NCBI RefSeq assembly: GCF_900104095.1
Contig: NZ_FNJO01000001.1
Coordinates: forward strand, 248,001-312,000
Length of the DNA: 64,000 bases
DNA from: Ralstonia sp. 25mfcol4.1
GTDB taxonomy: Bacteria; Pseudomonadota; Gammaproteobacteria; Burkholderiales; Burkholderiaceae
Direction: 5' to 3'
The translations under genes and the position numbers were made by a program. Positions 45,727 through 56,489 of this stretch are shown here, piece by piece (position 1 is the stretch's first letter; each line of letters begins with the position of its first letter). The notes under the pieces are model-generated. The model searched no databases, was not told the DNA's origin, and saw nothing but the letters and a program-made list of their open reading frames with translations.

Positions 45727-46587
45727 GTGCAAAAAAGCACAATCACCTGGGATGACCTGCTGACCTTGTCCACGCTGATGCGGGTCGGCAGCTATTCGGC
45801 CTGCGCCCGTGAACTCGATATCACGCACGCCACCGCCATCCGTCGCATCCGGCGGCTCGAAACCGCGCTGGGCAAACCCGTGGCCACGCGCACGGACGGA
45901 ACGTTCGTGCTGACTGCCGCCGGACGCAATGCCCTGGCCGCCGCGCGGGAGATGGAACAATCCGCCGACCGGCTGCTGCGCGAGATCGAGGGCGCCAGCC
46001 CGGGCGTGTCGGGCGTGGTGCGGGTCGCCGCGACGGCCTCTCTGGGCAGCCATTTCCTGACTCCGCGGCTGCCCGCCTTCTACGCGAGCAATCCCGACGT
46101 GGAAGTGCGGCTCGAAGTGGATAACCGCGTCACCAGCCTGGCTCGGCGCCGCGCCCATATTGCGGTACGCCTGGCGCGGCCCCAGGAAGACTCGCTGGTG
46201 GCGCAGCGCGCCGGGACAATCCAGTTCGGACTCTATGCGCCCACCGTCATGTCGGCTGCCGTGGCAGAGTCGCGCGATACACCGCTGTGCGGGCTGCTCG
46301 ACGAAGGCTTCTCGCTGCCCGAAGTCCAGTGGCCGCTTGAGCTGGGACGGCGCTTCTCGTTCCAGTCCAACAGTTTCGTGGCCGTGCGCGAAGGCGTGCG
46401 TGCAGCGCTCGGCGTGGCACTACTGCCCCACTACCTGGCGGCCGGCGAGCCCGGCCTGACGCTCGTACGCAATGTCCCCGAAGTGCTCCGCGAAATCTGG
46501 CTCGCCTACCCACCAGAGTTTCGGGGGGCATCGCGATTCCGACCCGTCATCGACTGGCTGGCCGAAGCCCTGTCGAATTGCCCGTGA
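45727..46587 (+). CDS. LysR-type transcriptional regulator
   Basis: The 286-residue protein has an N-terminal winged helix-turn-helix (LLTLSTLMRVGSYSACARELDITHATAIRRI, residues about 11-41) and a substrate-binding domain from about residue 90. It starts with GTG, and its promoter region is shared with the divergent isochorismatase-family hydrolase, its likely target. Effector unknown. It is a little shorter than the usual 300 residues. Confidence 0.9.
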   Translation: MQKSTITWDDLLTLSTLMRVGSYSACARELDITHATAIRRIRRLETALGKPVATRTDGTFVLTAAGRNALAAAREMEQSADRLLREIEGASPGVSGVVRVAATASLGSHFLTPRLPAFYASNPDVEVRLEVDNRVTSLARRRAHIAVRLARPQEDSLVAQRAGTIQFGLYAPTVMSAAVAESRDTPLCGLLDEGFSLPEVQWPLELGRRFSFQSNSFVAVREGVRAALGVALLPHYLAAGEPGLTLVRNVPEVLREIWLAYPPEFRGASRFRPVIDWLAEALSNCP

Positions 46588-46827
46588 GCCTTTATCGACC
46601 CACCGCGCTGTCGCGCCGTCGCCACGACGCGGCGCATACGCCACCCCATGTGGGAAGCCGCACGTGTTTCCCTCGCTACTCTCGCCGAAAAAAATAGCCG
46701 TTCTGCTACGCTTTGAACCGGCTGCCAACGTTGCATCCTCAAGGTGCTTTCAAGAAATGGGCAGGGTCGTTGCATTGAAGCCCAGGCAACCGGAAAACGG
46801 GTCAGTGCGCAGAACAAGAAGAGATTC

Positions 46828-48816
46828 ATGCGGCACTCATTGAAGTATCGAATGGCAATCGCGGCCGCGACGGTTGTCACGCTGGTATTCGTGGTACGGG
46901 TCGGGTTTTCCCAGGTCTACGCATACGCGCGCCTGAAAGAAGTCGTTCAGGCCCAGCAGGACACCCTGGTCAAGCTGGTCGCCGATCAACTCGACGAGAA
47001 GCTCGAGTCGCGCGCTCTCGTACTGCGACGGCTCGCGCGCACGCTCGCGCCTGTCCTCGATCGTCCAGCCGGGCAACTGCGCCAGGTGGCCATCGACACG
47101 GTCGACATGCCCGAGAACTTCAATGCCACCTTCCTGGCCACGCCCGATGGCACGCTTGTCTTCAGCACCGCCGTGCCCGATGGCGTGAAGATGACCGTAG
47201 GCGATCGGGACTACTTCAAGGCCATCGTCAACGGCGCGGACTTTGCCGTTTCCGACCTTCTGCAAGGCAAGCACACGAGCGCACCCGGCGTGATCCTGGC
47301 CGTGCCTTTGCACGACAGCCATGGCCAGTTGCGGGGGGTGGTGGGCGGCGTGCTCAACCTGTCGGCGGAGAATTTTCTGCGGGAACTGGCGCAGCACCGT
47401 GTGGGTGTCACCGGCTTCTATTGCCTGGTGTCGGCCGGGCCGAATCCGCGCTATGCGATGCACCCCGACGCGGCAAAGGTCCTCACCCCTGCGCAGGCAA
47501 TTGGCGAATCCTGCGGCGCCGAAGCCCCCGAATCGGATCTGGAGTCGATCTGGCCGGAGCAGCCCGTGGTGGCCCGCTTCCTGCTGGAGTCGAATGGCTG
47601 GGAAGTGATCTCGGTCCTGCCCGCCGCCGAAGCCTACGCACCGCTGGTCGAAGTGCGCCAGCGGGCCGTCATCCTGGGCATCGTGACCCTGCTCGCCGCC
47701 GCGATACTGATGTGGGCCGTGATCCGGCACCTGCTGGCGCCGCTGGAGCACCTGCATCGGACTGTGCGTCGCCTTTGCGAGCAGCCCGCCGCCATGGCAG
47801 AACTGCCCCTGCGCCGCGACGACGAAATCGGCGAACTGGCCGACGCGTTCTCGGAAGTCATGGCCCAGCTGATCGAGCGGGAAGCCGCGCTCAAGGCCGC
47901 CAACAGCAATGCAGCGGCCAGTGAGAAGCGCCTGGAGGCCATCGCCAACCATGTTCCGGACCTGGTGGCCTTCGTCGACGCCGGCGAGCGATTCGTGTTC
48001 GTCAACCAGGCCTACGCACGCCATTTCGGCCTGCCGGCCAACCAGATCACGGGTCTCACGCTGCGCGAGCTCTGGGGCACGCCCGAGTACGTCGCCAACA
48101 AGCCGTACCTGGAACAGGCATGCGCGGGAGAATCGGTCACCTACAGCCGCGAGAACGCCGAGGGCCGGTCCTGGGAAATGACCTTCCAGCCTGCCTGGAA
48201 CGATACGAAGGACGCCGTTACCGGGCTGCACATGTTCGCGCGCGACATTACCGGCGAACGCCAGAAACTGCGCTCGCTGGAAGCCCAGACGCTGTCCGAT
48301 CACCTGACTGGCCTGCTCAACCGCAAGGGCTTCGACCGCCGCCTGCAGGAAAACATGGCCCGCGCCGATGCAGGCGGCTACCGCACCGCGCTGCTGCTCG
48401 TGGACCTCGACGACTTCAAGGCGGTCAACGACACCTACGGGCACCCGATCGGCGACCAGTTGCTGATTGCCTTCGCGGAACGCCTGCGCGCCTGCGTGCG
48501 GGCCGGCGACGCCGTGGCGCGGATCGGCGGCGACGAATTCGCGATCGTGCTCGACAACGTGAGCAACCCGAATACGGTCCAGCGGATTGCCCACGCGGTG
48601 GTGCATGCGGCAATGCGGCCGTTCGATATCGACGGGCGCCGGCTGGTGTCCACGGCCAGCGTGGGCAGCGCGATGCATCGACCGGACCAGGGCACGTCGG
48701 TGAGCGAGCTGTTCATGCGCGCCGACATGGCGCTGTACGATGCCAAGCGGCATGGCAAGGCCCGCTATGCGTCGACGGGGACCAGGTGGCCGGAGGACGC
48801 GTCCTCGGAAGTCTGA
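46828..48816 (+). CDS. Membrane diguanylate cyclase (Cache-HAMP-PAS-GGDEF)
   Basis: The 662-residue protein has a membrane segment near residues 9-27, a periplasmic Cache-type sensor (about 30-285), a second membrane segment near 300-318, a HAMP-like linker, a PAS domain (about 395-500) and a GGDEF domain. The catalytic motif RIGGDEFAIV is intact, and an RAGD inhibitory site lies five residues before it, so it should make cyclic di-GMP with product inhibition. The ATG at 46828 follows AAGAAGAG. Its 3' end overlaps the convergent AAA ATPase gene by 52 nt. Confidence 0.92.
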   Translation: MRHSLKYRMAIAAATVVTLVFVVRVGFSQVYAYARLKEVVQAQQDTLVKLVADQLDEKLESRALVLRRLARTLAPVLDRPAGQLRQVAIDTVDMPENFNATFLATPDGTLVFSTAVPDGVKMTVGDRDYFKAIVNGADFAVSDLLQGKHTSAPGVILAVPLHDSHGQLRGVVGGVLNLSAENFLRELAQHRVGVTGFYCLVSAGPNPRYAMHPDAAKVLTPAQAIGESCGAEAPESDLESIWPEQPVVARFLLESNGWEVISVLPAAEAYAPLVEVRQRAVILGIVTLLAAAILMWAVIRHLLAPLEHLHRTVRRLCEQPAAMAELPLRRDDEIGELADAFSEVMAQLIEREAALKAANSNAAASEKRLEAIANHVPDLVAFVDAGERFVFVNQAYARHFGLPANQITGLTLRELWGTPEYVANKPYLEQACAGESVTYSRENAEGRSWEMTFQPAWNDTKDAVTGLHMFARDITGERQKLRSLEAQTLSDHLTGLLNRKGFDRRLQENMARADAGGYRTALLLVDLDDFKAVNDTYGHPIGDQLLIAFAERLRACVRAGDAVARIGGDEFAIVLDNVSNPNTVQRIAHAVVHAAMRPFDIDGRRLVSTASVGSAMHRPDQGTSVSELFMRADMALYDAKRHGKARYASTGTRWPEDASSEV

Positions 48817-50045
48817 GGCCCGGCCCCGCACGGGGAACCGATGAACGCGTCCAGGTCCTCGTCACTGTCCGGCCATCGTCCGCCCGGGATCTCGGGCACG
48901 ATATCCAGCAGCCCCGCCCGCCGCATGGCACCTGCCAGCGTCGGATCGGCGAGCATATGGATGCCCAGCACCGAGCCCCACATCAGTTTCAGGGCGGTCA
49001 GCCGCTTCAGGGACTGTTCGATATCGCGCCGCTTCGGCGCCCGGTTCCAGTCGGGGTCCAGTTCCCGGACGACCGTCCCGTACAGCGCCATCGTCCGGCT
49101 GTCGAACCCGGCAATCGTGGACGGGGTGGCGGCCACCACGCGCAGCACCGCATCGTCGATCGGGTCCAGGGGATCCATTGCTTTCAGGAAAGGCTGGTGA
49201 ACTTTGGCCAACCGGCGGTCAACGGCCCGTTCGAATGCGTGCCTGAGGCTCACTCCCTCGAACTGGCCGTAAAGCGCTACCCGCAACGCGGCATCCATCA
49301 GTACTTCGGGACGACTTTCGGCACGCTGGAACATCCGTTCGAGCAGCGCATCGTCGACCGAAGGCGGCAGTTCATACTTGCGCCGTACCCAATGCAGGAA
49401 GTCCTCGCCAAGTTCCGGAAACGCAAATTGCGACGCGCTGTACATCGTGTGCCGACCGCCCAGCATCATCAGCAGCTTCGTGCGGTCGGAGCCCGTGAAT
49501 ACGGTCCGTACGCCATACAGTCCCCGGTCGTTGTTGAGCAGGTCCCGGGTGGCTTTCAGCGTGTACAGCATGCTGTCCCCACGCTCGGTTGCCAGCATCT
49601 GCTGCGCTTCGTCGATGATCAGGATGATCGGACGACGCATCCTGGCCGACAACGCCTCCATTGAGCGGTAGACCCACAGCCCCCCGCGCTTCTCGTGCGC
49701 CCCGCCGTGATCGAAGGCCAGCGACAGGCTGCCGAATCCCACCCCTTTCAGACCCACCGCATGCGCGAATCTGGCGACGATGGTTTCATTGGCATCCAGT
49801 GCCTTCTGTACCGCACCGACCACCACGTCGGCAGGGTCCTTGTCCGTCTCGCCCCACAGGTCCGCCATCACCACCAGCGCGCCAAGCCTGCGGATGGCAG
49901 GCGCCACCTCCTGCCGCAGGAACGTGCTCTTGCCGATGCCACGCGATCCGATCAGCGCGATGACCTTGCTGGCCGGCCCATGCACCAGCTTCTGCGCGAT
50001 GTCCGCAGCAAGCCTGGGGCGTCCGAAATGATCCGACAAATCCAT
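48765..50045 (-). CDS. Orphan AAA/STAND-like ATPase
   Basis: The 426-residue protein is a P-loop ATPase (Walker A LIGSRGIGKSTF near residues 31-42; Walker B IILIIDEAQQML near residues 141-152; an arginine-sensor-like TVFTGSDRTKLL near residue 182) with a helical C-terminal region. It resembles TniB/ExeA-type or STAND ATPases, yet no transposase, partner or effector domain is next to it. Function is unknown. It overlaps the diguanylate cyclase gene at the 3' end. Confidence 0.75.
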   Translation of the reverse strand: MDLSDHFGRPRLAADIAQKLVHGPASKVIALIGSRGIGKSTFLRQEVAPAIRRLGALVVMADLWGETDKDPADVVVGAVQKALDANETIVARFAHAVGLKGVGFGSLSLAFDHGGAHEKRGGLWVYRSMEALSARMRRPIILIIDEAQQMLATERGDSMLYTLKATRDLLNNDRGLYGVRTVFTGSDRTKLLMMLGGRHTMYSASQFAFPELGEDFLHWVRRKYELPPSVDDALLERMFQRAESRPEVLMDAALRVALYGQFEGVSLRHAFERAVDRRLAKVHQPFLKAMDPLDPIDDAVLRVVAATPSTIAGFDSRTMALYGTVVRELDPDWNRAPKRRDIEQSLKRLTALKLMWGSVLGIHMLADPTLAGAMRRAGLLDIVPEIPGGRWPDSDEDLDAFIGSPCGAGPQTSEDASSGHLVPVDA

Positions 50046-50154
50046 ATCGCTCCTCGTTCATGAAGACCCGCGAGCGATTCTAGGCAGCCCACCTCGGCAG
50101 TCCACCCCTCAACCCCGACTGCAACAGCAATGTTCCAATCCTTAACAGATCCAC

Positions 50155-50194
50155 AAAAAAATGAAGCGGTGACGCAACACGCGCCACCGCTTCA
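50155..50194 (-). terminator. Terminator of the glycerol ABC operon
   Basis: On the minus strand TGAAGCGGTG pairs with CACCGCTTCA (10 bp, 13-base loop) and is followed by a seven-base U-run, 34 nt past the glpV stop. It closes the glpSTPQUV operon. Confidence 0.9.
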
Positions 50195-50227
50195 CACTGC
50201 AGGCCGAACACCCCGTTCAGGGAAGGA

Positions 50228-51970
50228 TCAGCGGACTCGCCCTTCCTTCCACGCCTGCAGCAGCTTGTCGTAGGCGATGGTCTCGCCCTTCGGCTTTTCG
50301 TTATCGAGCTTCTTCCACGGCGCGTGCTCCGACGACAGCCACTTCGACGGATCGCTCTTCGGGTTCAGCTTCGGCGCGCACTGGGCCATGCCCGCGCGCT
50401 GCAGCCGGCCCATCACCTGGTCCATTTCCTCGGCCAGGTTGTCCATGGCGGCTTGCGGCGTCTTCTCGCCCGTCACCGCCGTGGCCACGTTCTTCCACCA
50501 GAGCTGCGCGAGCTTCGGATAGTCGGGCACGTTGTTGCCGGTCGGCGTCCATGCCACGCGGGCCGGGCTGCGGTAGAACTCGATCAGGCCACCGTACTTG
50601 GCGGCGTTCTTGGTCAGGTACTCGTGGTGGATGTCGCTGTCGCGGATGAAGGTCAGGCCCGTCAGCGACTTCTTCAGCGACACCGTCTTCGAGGTCACGA
50701 ACTGGGCGTAGAGCCACGCCGCGGCCAGGCGGTTCGGGTCGGTGTTCTTGAAGAACGTCCACGAGCCCACGTCCTGGTAGCCGTTCTGCATGCCCTGCTT
50801 CCAGTACGGGCCGTACGGCGACGGCGCCATGCGCCACTTCGGCGACCCGTCGGCGTTGACCACCGGCAGGCCCTTCTTGGTCATGTCGGCCGTGAAGGCC
50901 GTGTACCAGAAGATCTGCTGGGCCACCTGGCCCTGGGCCGGCACGGGGCCGGCCTCGGAGAACGTCATGCCCATGGCCTGCGGCGGCGCGTACTTCTTCA
51001 TCCAATCGATGTACTTGGTCAGCGCGTAGACGGCCGCCGGGCTGTTGGTGGCACCGCCCCGCGACACCGACGCGCCCACCGGCGTGCACTTGTCGTCGGC
51101 CACGCGGATGCCCCACTCGTCCACGGGCATGCCGTTGGGCAGGCCCTTGTCGGCCGAACCGGCCATCGACAGCCAGGCATCGGTAAAACGCCAGCCCAGC
51201 GAGGGGTCCTTCTTGCCGTAGTCCATGTGGCCGAAGACCTTCTTGCCGTCCAGCTCCTTCACGTCGTTGGTGAAGAAGTTGGCGATGTCCTCGTAGGCCG
51301 ACCAGTTGGTCGGCACCCCCAGGTCATAGCCGTACTTGGCCTTGAACTTGTCCTGCAGGTCCTTGCGCGCGAACCAGTCGGCGCGGAACCAGTACAGGTT
51401 GGCAAACTGCTGGTCGGGCAGCTGGTAGAGCTTGCCGTCCGGCGCCGTGGTGAACTTGGTGCCGATGAAGTCCTTGACGTCGATGCCGGGGTTGGTGTAC
51501 TCCTTGCCGGCGCCGTTCATGTAGTCGGACAGCGGCAGGATGGCGCCGTACCGGTAGTGCGTGCCGATCAGGTCGGAATCCGAAATCCAGCCGTCGTAGA
51601 TCGACTTGCCGGACTGCATCGACGTCTGCAGTTTCTCGACGACGTCGCCTTCCTGGATCAGGTCATGATTGACCTTGATGCCGGTGATTTCCTCGAAGGC
51701 CTTGGCCAGCGTCTTCGATTCGTACTCGTGCGTGGTGATCGTTTCGGACACCACATTGATCTGCGTCACGCCCTTGGCCTTGAGCTTGGCGGCGGCGTCG
51801 ATGAACCACTTCATCTCGGCCTGCTGCTTGTCCTTGGCCAGCGACGACGGCTGGAATTCGCTGTCGATCCACTTCTTCGCCGCGGCCTCGTCGGCCCACG
51901 CGGCATGCCCGCATGTCAGTGCGGCCGCAAAGGCCAGGGCCGACATCCCCAACTTCACGCGCTCTTTCAT
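50228..51970 (-). CDS. glpV: Glycerol ABC transporter substrate-binding protein
   Basis: The 580-residue protein has an N-terminal signal peptide (cleavage near residue 26, after HAAWA) and a large extracellular solute-binding fold. Its size and place as the last gene of an S-T-P-Q-U-V operon match GlpV of the rhizobial-type glycerol importer. It would bind glycerol in the periplasm and deliver it to GlpPQ. The ATG follows GGAGA. The name rests on operon order, the adjacent DeoR regulator and nearby glpK-glpD. Confidence 0.88.
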   Translation of the reverse strand: MKERVKLGMSALAFAAALTCGHAAWADEAAAKKWIDSEFQPSSLAKDKQQAEMKWFIDAAAKLKAKGVTQINVVSETITTHEYESKTLAKAFEEITGIKVNHDLIQEGDVVEKLQTSMQSGKSIYDGWISDSDLIGTHYRYGAILPLSDYMNGAGKEYTNPGIDVKDFIGTKFTTAPDGKLYQLPDQQFANLYWFRADWFARKDLQDKFKAKYGYDLGVPTNWSAYEDIANFFTNDVKELDGKKVFGHMDYGKKDPSLGWRFTDAWLSMAGSADKGLPNGMPVDEWGIRVADDKCTPVGASVSRGGATNSPAAVYALTKYIDWMKKYAPPQAMGMTFSEAGPVPAQGQVAQQIFWYTAFTADMTKKGLPVVNADGSPKWRMAPSPYGPYWKQGMQNGYQDVGSWTFFKNTDPNRLAAAWLYAQFVTSKTVSLKKSLTGLTFIRDSDIHHEYLTKNAAKYGGLIEFYRSPARVAWTPTGNNVPDYPKLAQLWWKNVATAVTGEKTPQAAMDNLAEEMDQVMGRLQRAGMAQCAPKLNPKSDPSKWLSSEHAPWKKLDNEKPKGETIAYDKLLQAWKEGRVR

Positions 51971-52097
51971 TCGTTGTCTCCTCAGGTACCCTTCCCCGGT
52001 TCTGTCACAGGGTTGCGGCCCCGGGGAAGGGACAAGATCTCGCAGCCCATGAACAGCAACACCAGCCGAACCCCTGCGGGGCCGTCTTCCAGGCGCC

Positions 52098-52406
52098 TCA
52101 GCCCCGGCGCATGACGATCAGCAGCACCACCGCCGAAATGGCCGCGCTGATCCACACCGACGGCGCTTCCGACAGCTGGAACCAGCCCTGCATCTTCTCG
52201 CCCAGGCCCACCCAGGCCAGGTTGATCCAGGCGGCGCACATCAGCCCGATAAACAGGCGGTCGCCCCGGGTGGTGGCGATCGGCAGGAAGCCTTTGCGCT
52301 CCACGGTGGGCGCGCGCACTTCCCAGATCGTCATGCCGATCAGCATCACCACCACCAGGGTAAAAAATACCGCCACCGGGGTAGTCCATACCATCCAGTT
52401 CAGCAT
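52098..52406 (-). CDS. glpU: Small membrane protein of the glycerol transporter (DUF2160)
   Basis: The 102-residue protein has three membrane segments (about 8-26, 52-70, 82-98). It matches in size, hydrophobicity and position the DUF2160 protein found between permease and binding-protein genes of glycerol ABC operons. Its role in transport is not known. It lies 9 nt after glpQ and 127 nt before glpV. Confidence 0.85.
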   Translation of the reverse strand: MLNWMVWTTPVAVFFTLVVVMLIGMTIWEVRAPTVERKGFLPIATTRGDRLFIGLMCAAWINLAWVGLGEKMQGWFQLSEAPSVWISAAISAVVLLIVMRRG

Positions 52407-52415
52407 CGCGACTCC

Positions 52416-53238
52416 TTACACGCGGCCCATCGCGAAACCCTTCGCGATGTAGTGCCGGACGAACCAGATCACGATGGCGCCCGGCACGATGGTCAGCACA
52501 CCGGCCGCCGCCAGCACGCCCCAATCCATGCCCGACGCCGATACCGTGCGCGTCATCGTCGCCACGATCGGCTTGGCATTGACCGATGTCAGCGTGCGCG
52601 CCAGCAGCAGCTCCACCCAGCTGAACATGAAGCAGAAGAACGCGGCCACGCCCACGCCGGCCTTGATCAGCGGCAAGAAGATCGTCAGGAAGAAGCGCGG
52701 AAACGAATAGCCGTCCACGTAGGCGGTCTCGTCGATCTCGCGCGGCACGCCGGACATGAAGCCTTCCAGAATCCACACCGCCAGCGGCACGTTGAACACC
52801 AGATGGGCCAGTGCCACGCCCAGGTGGGTGTCCATCAGCCCGATCGTCGTATAAAGCTGAAAAAACGGCAGCAGGAACACCGCCGGGGGGGTCATGCGGT
52901 TGGTCAGCAGCCAGAAAAACACGTGCTTGTCGCCGATGAACTGGTAGCGCGAGAACGCATAGGCCGCCGGCAGCGCCACGGAGATCGAGATCACCGTGTT
53001 CAGCAAGACGTAGATCAGCGAATTGATATAGCCGGAATACCACGACGCATCGGTGAAGATCGTCACGTAGTGTTCCAGCGTGACCGCCGCCGGCCACAGC
53101 GACAGCGACGACACAATCTCCTCGTTGGTCTTGAACGACATGTTCACCATCCAGTAGATCGGGACGATGGCGAACATCAGGTAAAGCGTCAGGAAGACCG
53201 GACGCCACCAGCCCGGGCGCTGGCCGGGCAGTTTGCGA

Positions 53239-53246
<8 letters not shown>
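52416..53246 (-). CDS. glpQ: Glycerol ABC transporter permease
   Basis: The 276-residue protein has six membrane segments and the EAA loop EIDETAYVDGYSFPRFFLTIFLPLIKAG near residues 167-194, typical of a MalG-type permease. It pairs with GlpP to form the channel. Its start overlaps the glpP stop by 8 nt, and glpU follows after 9 nt. Confidence 0.9.
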
Positions 53247-54119
<873 letters not shown>

Positions 54120-54123
<4 letters not shown>

Positions 54124-55220
54124 GGGACCAGTTCCTCGTTGATATAGAAACAGGTGTGGCGGTTGAACACCGACAGCCACGCGGTATCGCCGGGCCGCAG
54201 CGCGGCGGCCTCCGTGCCCAGGCGGGCCCGGATCGTGGCATCTTCGCCATGATTGACCGTCGATGTCATCAGCCAGTAGGTGCCGATGTCCTGCGCGCGC
54301 GCCACCCGCACCGGCATGGCCTGGGGGTCGCCCGCCGGCGCCAGCTGCAGGTATTCGGGCCGCACGCCGATCTTGAAGCTGCCGGCGGCCTGCAGTGCCG
54401 ACAGCGTCTGCGGCGGCAACTCGGGCAGGTAGCGGCGCCCCGCCACTTCCACCGCGCCGTCGCGCCACTGCCCCGGCAGGAAGTTCATGCCCGGCGAGCC
54501 GATGAAGTGCCCCACGAAGGTGTGCGCGGGCCGCTCGAACAGCGCGTCGGCCGACCCTACCTGCACGGCCTTGCCACGCGACATCACCACCACCTGGTCG
54601 GCAAAGGTCAGCGCCTCGGTCTGGTCGTGCGTCACGTAGATCAGTGTCAGCCGGAATTCGTGATGGATTTCCTTGAGCTTGCGCCGCAGCTGCCATTTCA
54701 GATGCGGATCGATCACGGTCAGCGGCTCGTCGAACAAAATGGCCGACACGTCCTGGCGCACCAGCCCGCGCCCAAGCGAAATCTTCTGCTTGGCATCGGC
54801 GGCCAGCCCGCTGGCGCGGCGGTCGAGCGAGGCCGACAGGTCTAGCATTTCGGCCACTTTGCCGACCCGCTCCTTGACCTGCGCGGCGGGCACGCCCCGG
54901 TTGCGCAGCGGGAAAGCGAGGTTTTCGCCGACCGTCATCGTGTCGTAGACCACCGGGAACTGGAACACCTGCGCGATGTTCCGGGCCTGCGGCGACGCGT
55001 CGGTCACGTCGTTGCCGTCGAAGCGGATGGTGCCCTGCGACGGCCGCAGCAGCCCCGAGATGCAGTTCAGCAGCGTGGTCTTGCCGCAGCCGGACGGACC
55101 CAGCAGCGCATAGGCGCCGCCGTCCTCAAACGTGAAGTTCAGCGGCAGCAGCGCGTAGTCTTCGTCCTTCTGCGGGTCGGCCACGTACGAGTGGGCGAGT
55201 TCGAGATCGATGCGCGCCAT
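54120..55220 (-). CDS. glpT: Glycerol ABC transporter ATPase with degenerate signature motif
   Basis: The 366-residue ATPase has an intact Walker A (LLGPSGCGKTT near residues 36-46), Q-loop, Walker B (AILFDEPLTVID) and switch His (YVTHDQTEAL), but its signature is ADAKQKISLGRG where LSGGQ is expected. A regulatory TOBE-like domain follows (about 245-366). It pairs with GlpS. Because each ATP site uses the signature of the partner, the site built on GlpS Walker A should be impaired. This variant recurs in homologues as far as I recall, so it is a family trait and not a mutation. Confidence 0.9.
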
Positions 55221-55221
55221 G

Positions 55222-56340
55222 TCAGGCCCCCGACTCGGTGACGGGCGTGCTGACCACATCGGCCAGGGCGCCCGGGCGGCGCGGCGCGTGGATGCGGTCG
55301 CCGGCGGCGTTGAACAGATAGAGCTGGCCCGGCTCGACATGGAGCGACAGCGGCGCGCCAAGCTGCAGGTCGAGCACGCCGGCAAACTGCGCCACCAGGT
55401 TGCCGGCCGCCGTGTCGATGTGCACGAAGGTATCGGAGCCCGACAGCTCGGCCAGGGCTACCTTGCCGGGCACTTCCACCGCCCCCGGCACGGCCCTCAG
55501 GCGCAGCGCGGCGGCGCGTACGCCCACCGTCACCGGGCCGCCCGGCGCATTCACATCGGGAAGCGGAATGACGATCCCACCCGGCAGCGTCACACGGCCG
55601 GCCTCCAGCACGCCTTCCACCAGGTTCATCGGCGGGTCGCTGAACGCGCGCGCCACCCGCAGCGAGGCCGGATAGTGGAAGACTTCGGGCGTGGGGCCGT
55701 ATTGCAGCAGTTCGCCGGCATCGAGCACGGCGGTGTGGCCACCCAGCAGCAACGCCTCGGCGGGCTCCGTGGTGGCATAGATCACCGTGGCATCGCCTTG
55801 CGCGAACAAATGGGTCAGCTCTTCGCGCAGTTCCTCGCGGAGCTTGTAGTCCAGGTTGACCAGCGGCTCGTCCAACAGCATCAGCGGCGCATTCTTGGCC
55901 AGGGCGCGCGCCAGGGCCACGCGCTGCTGCTGGCCGCCGGACAGTTCCGAGGGGTAGCGTTCCAGCAGATGGTCGATATGCAGCCGGCCTGCCAGGCTGC
56001 GCACGCGCGCGTCGATCGCGTCACGGCTGTCGCGCCGCAACCGCAGCGGCGACGCAATGTTGTCGAAGACGGTGAGCGACGGGTAGTTGATGAACTGCTG
56101 GTACACCATCGACACGTTGCGTTCGCGCACCGGCACGCCGGTCACGTCCACGCCGTCCACGCGCACACGGCCGGCCGTGGGCTTGTCGAGCCCGGCCATG
56201 ACCCGCATCAGCGATGTCTTGCCGGCCTGGGTGGTCCCCAGCAGGATGGTGACGGCGCCCGGCACGGGGGCCAGCGTCATCGGGTAAAGATAGGCTTGCG
56301 ACCCTACTTGCTGCGCAATGCCTTCCAGGCTCAGCTGCAT
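55222..56340 (-). CDS. glpS: Glycerol ABC transporter ATPase lacking the switch histidine
   Basis: The 372-residue ATPase has Walker [12 protein letters not shown] near residues 33-43, a canonical signature [15 protein letters not shown] near residue 134 and Walker [12 protein letters not shown], but the switch position reads [10 protein letters not shown] where YVTHDxxEA is usual, so the catalytic-loop His is absent. A TOBE-like C-terminal region follows. It is the first gene of the operon, lies 1 nt from glpT, and its ATG follows GGAG. With GlpT it makes a predicted asymmetric ATPase pair. Confidence 0.9.
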   Translation of the reverse strand: MQLSLEGIAQQVGSQAYLYPMTLAPVPGAVTILLGTTQAGKTSLMRVMAGLDKPTAGRVRVDGVDVTGVPVRERNVSMVYQQFINYPSLTVFDNIASPLRLRRDSRDAIDARVRSLAGRLHIDHLLERYPSELSGGQQQRVALARALAKNAPLMLLDEPLVNLDYKLREELREELTHLFAQGDATVIYATTEPAEALLLGGHTAVLDAGELLQYGPTPEVFHYPASLRVARAFSDPPMNLVEGVLEAGRVTLPGGIVIPLPDVNAPGGPVTVGVRAAALRLRAVPGAVEVPGKVALAELSGSDTFVHIDTAAGNLVAQFAGVLDLQLGAPLSLHVEPGQLYLFNAAGDRIHAPRRPGALADVVSTPVTESGA

Positions 56341-56416
56341 CCAGTCTCCAATGTTCCTGTGCTTGCTCAGCCACTCCGAAAACCGCGGCCAAGGCGCACT
56401 TTTCAAGTCAACCCGC

Positions 56417-56485
56417 TCGTTTTAGCTCAAAAACGAACATAAAACAATACTGCAGTGCGTCATTTGTTTTCGTTTCTGTTTGAAC
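56417..56485. promoter_or_regulatory. GlpR operator candidates between glpS and glpR
   Basis: TCGTTTT-N6-AAAACGA (56417-56436) is a perfect 7-bp inverted repeat, and a related TGTTTTCGTTT stretch followed by TGAAC lies at 56465-56485. Both resemble the TTCG/CGAA-type sites bound by DeoR-family GlpR proteins. They flank the likely promoters of the divergent glpS operon and glpR, in an A+T-rich 149-nt gap. Confidence 0.65.
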
Positions 56486-56489
56486 TAGA

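Noticed and set aside
48765..50045. Transposon Tn7/Tn5053-type module based on the TniB-like ATPase
   Set aside because: No transposase, no inverted repeats and no target duplication are visible around it.
50324..52114. Long plus-strand frame opposite glpV
   Set aside because: Shadow of the binding-protein gene.
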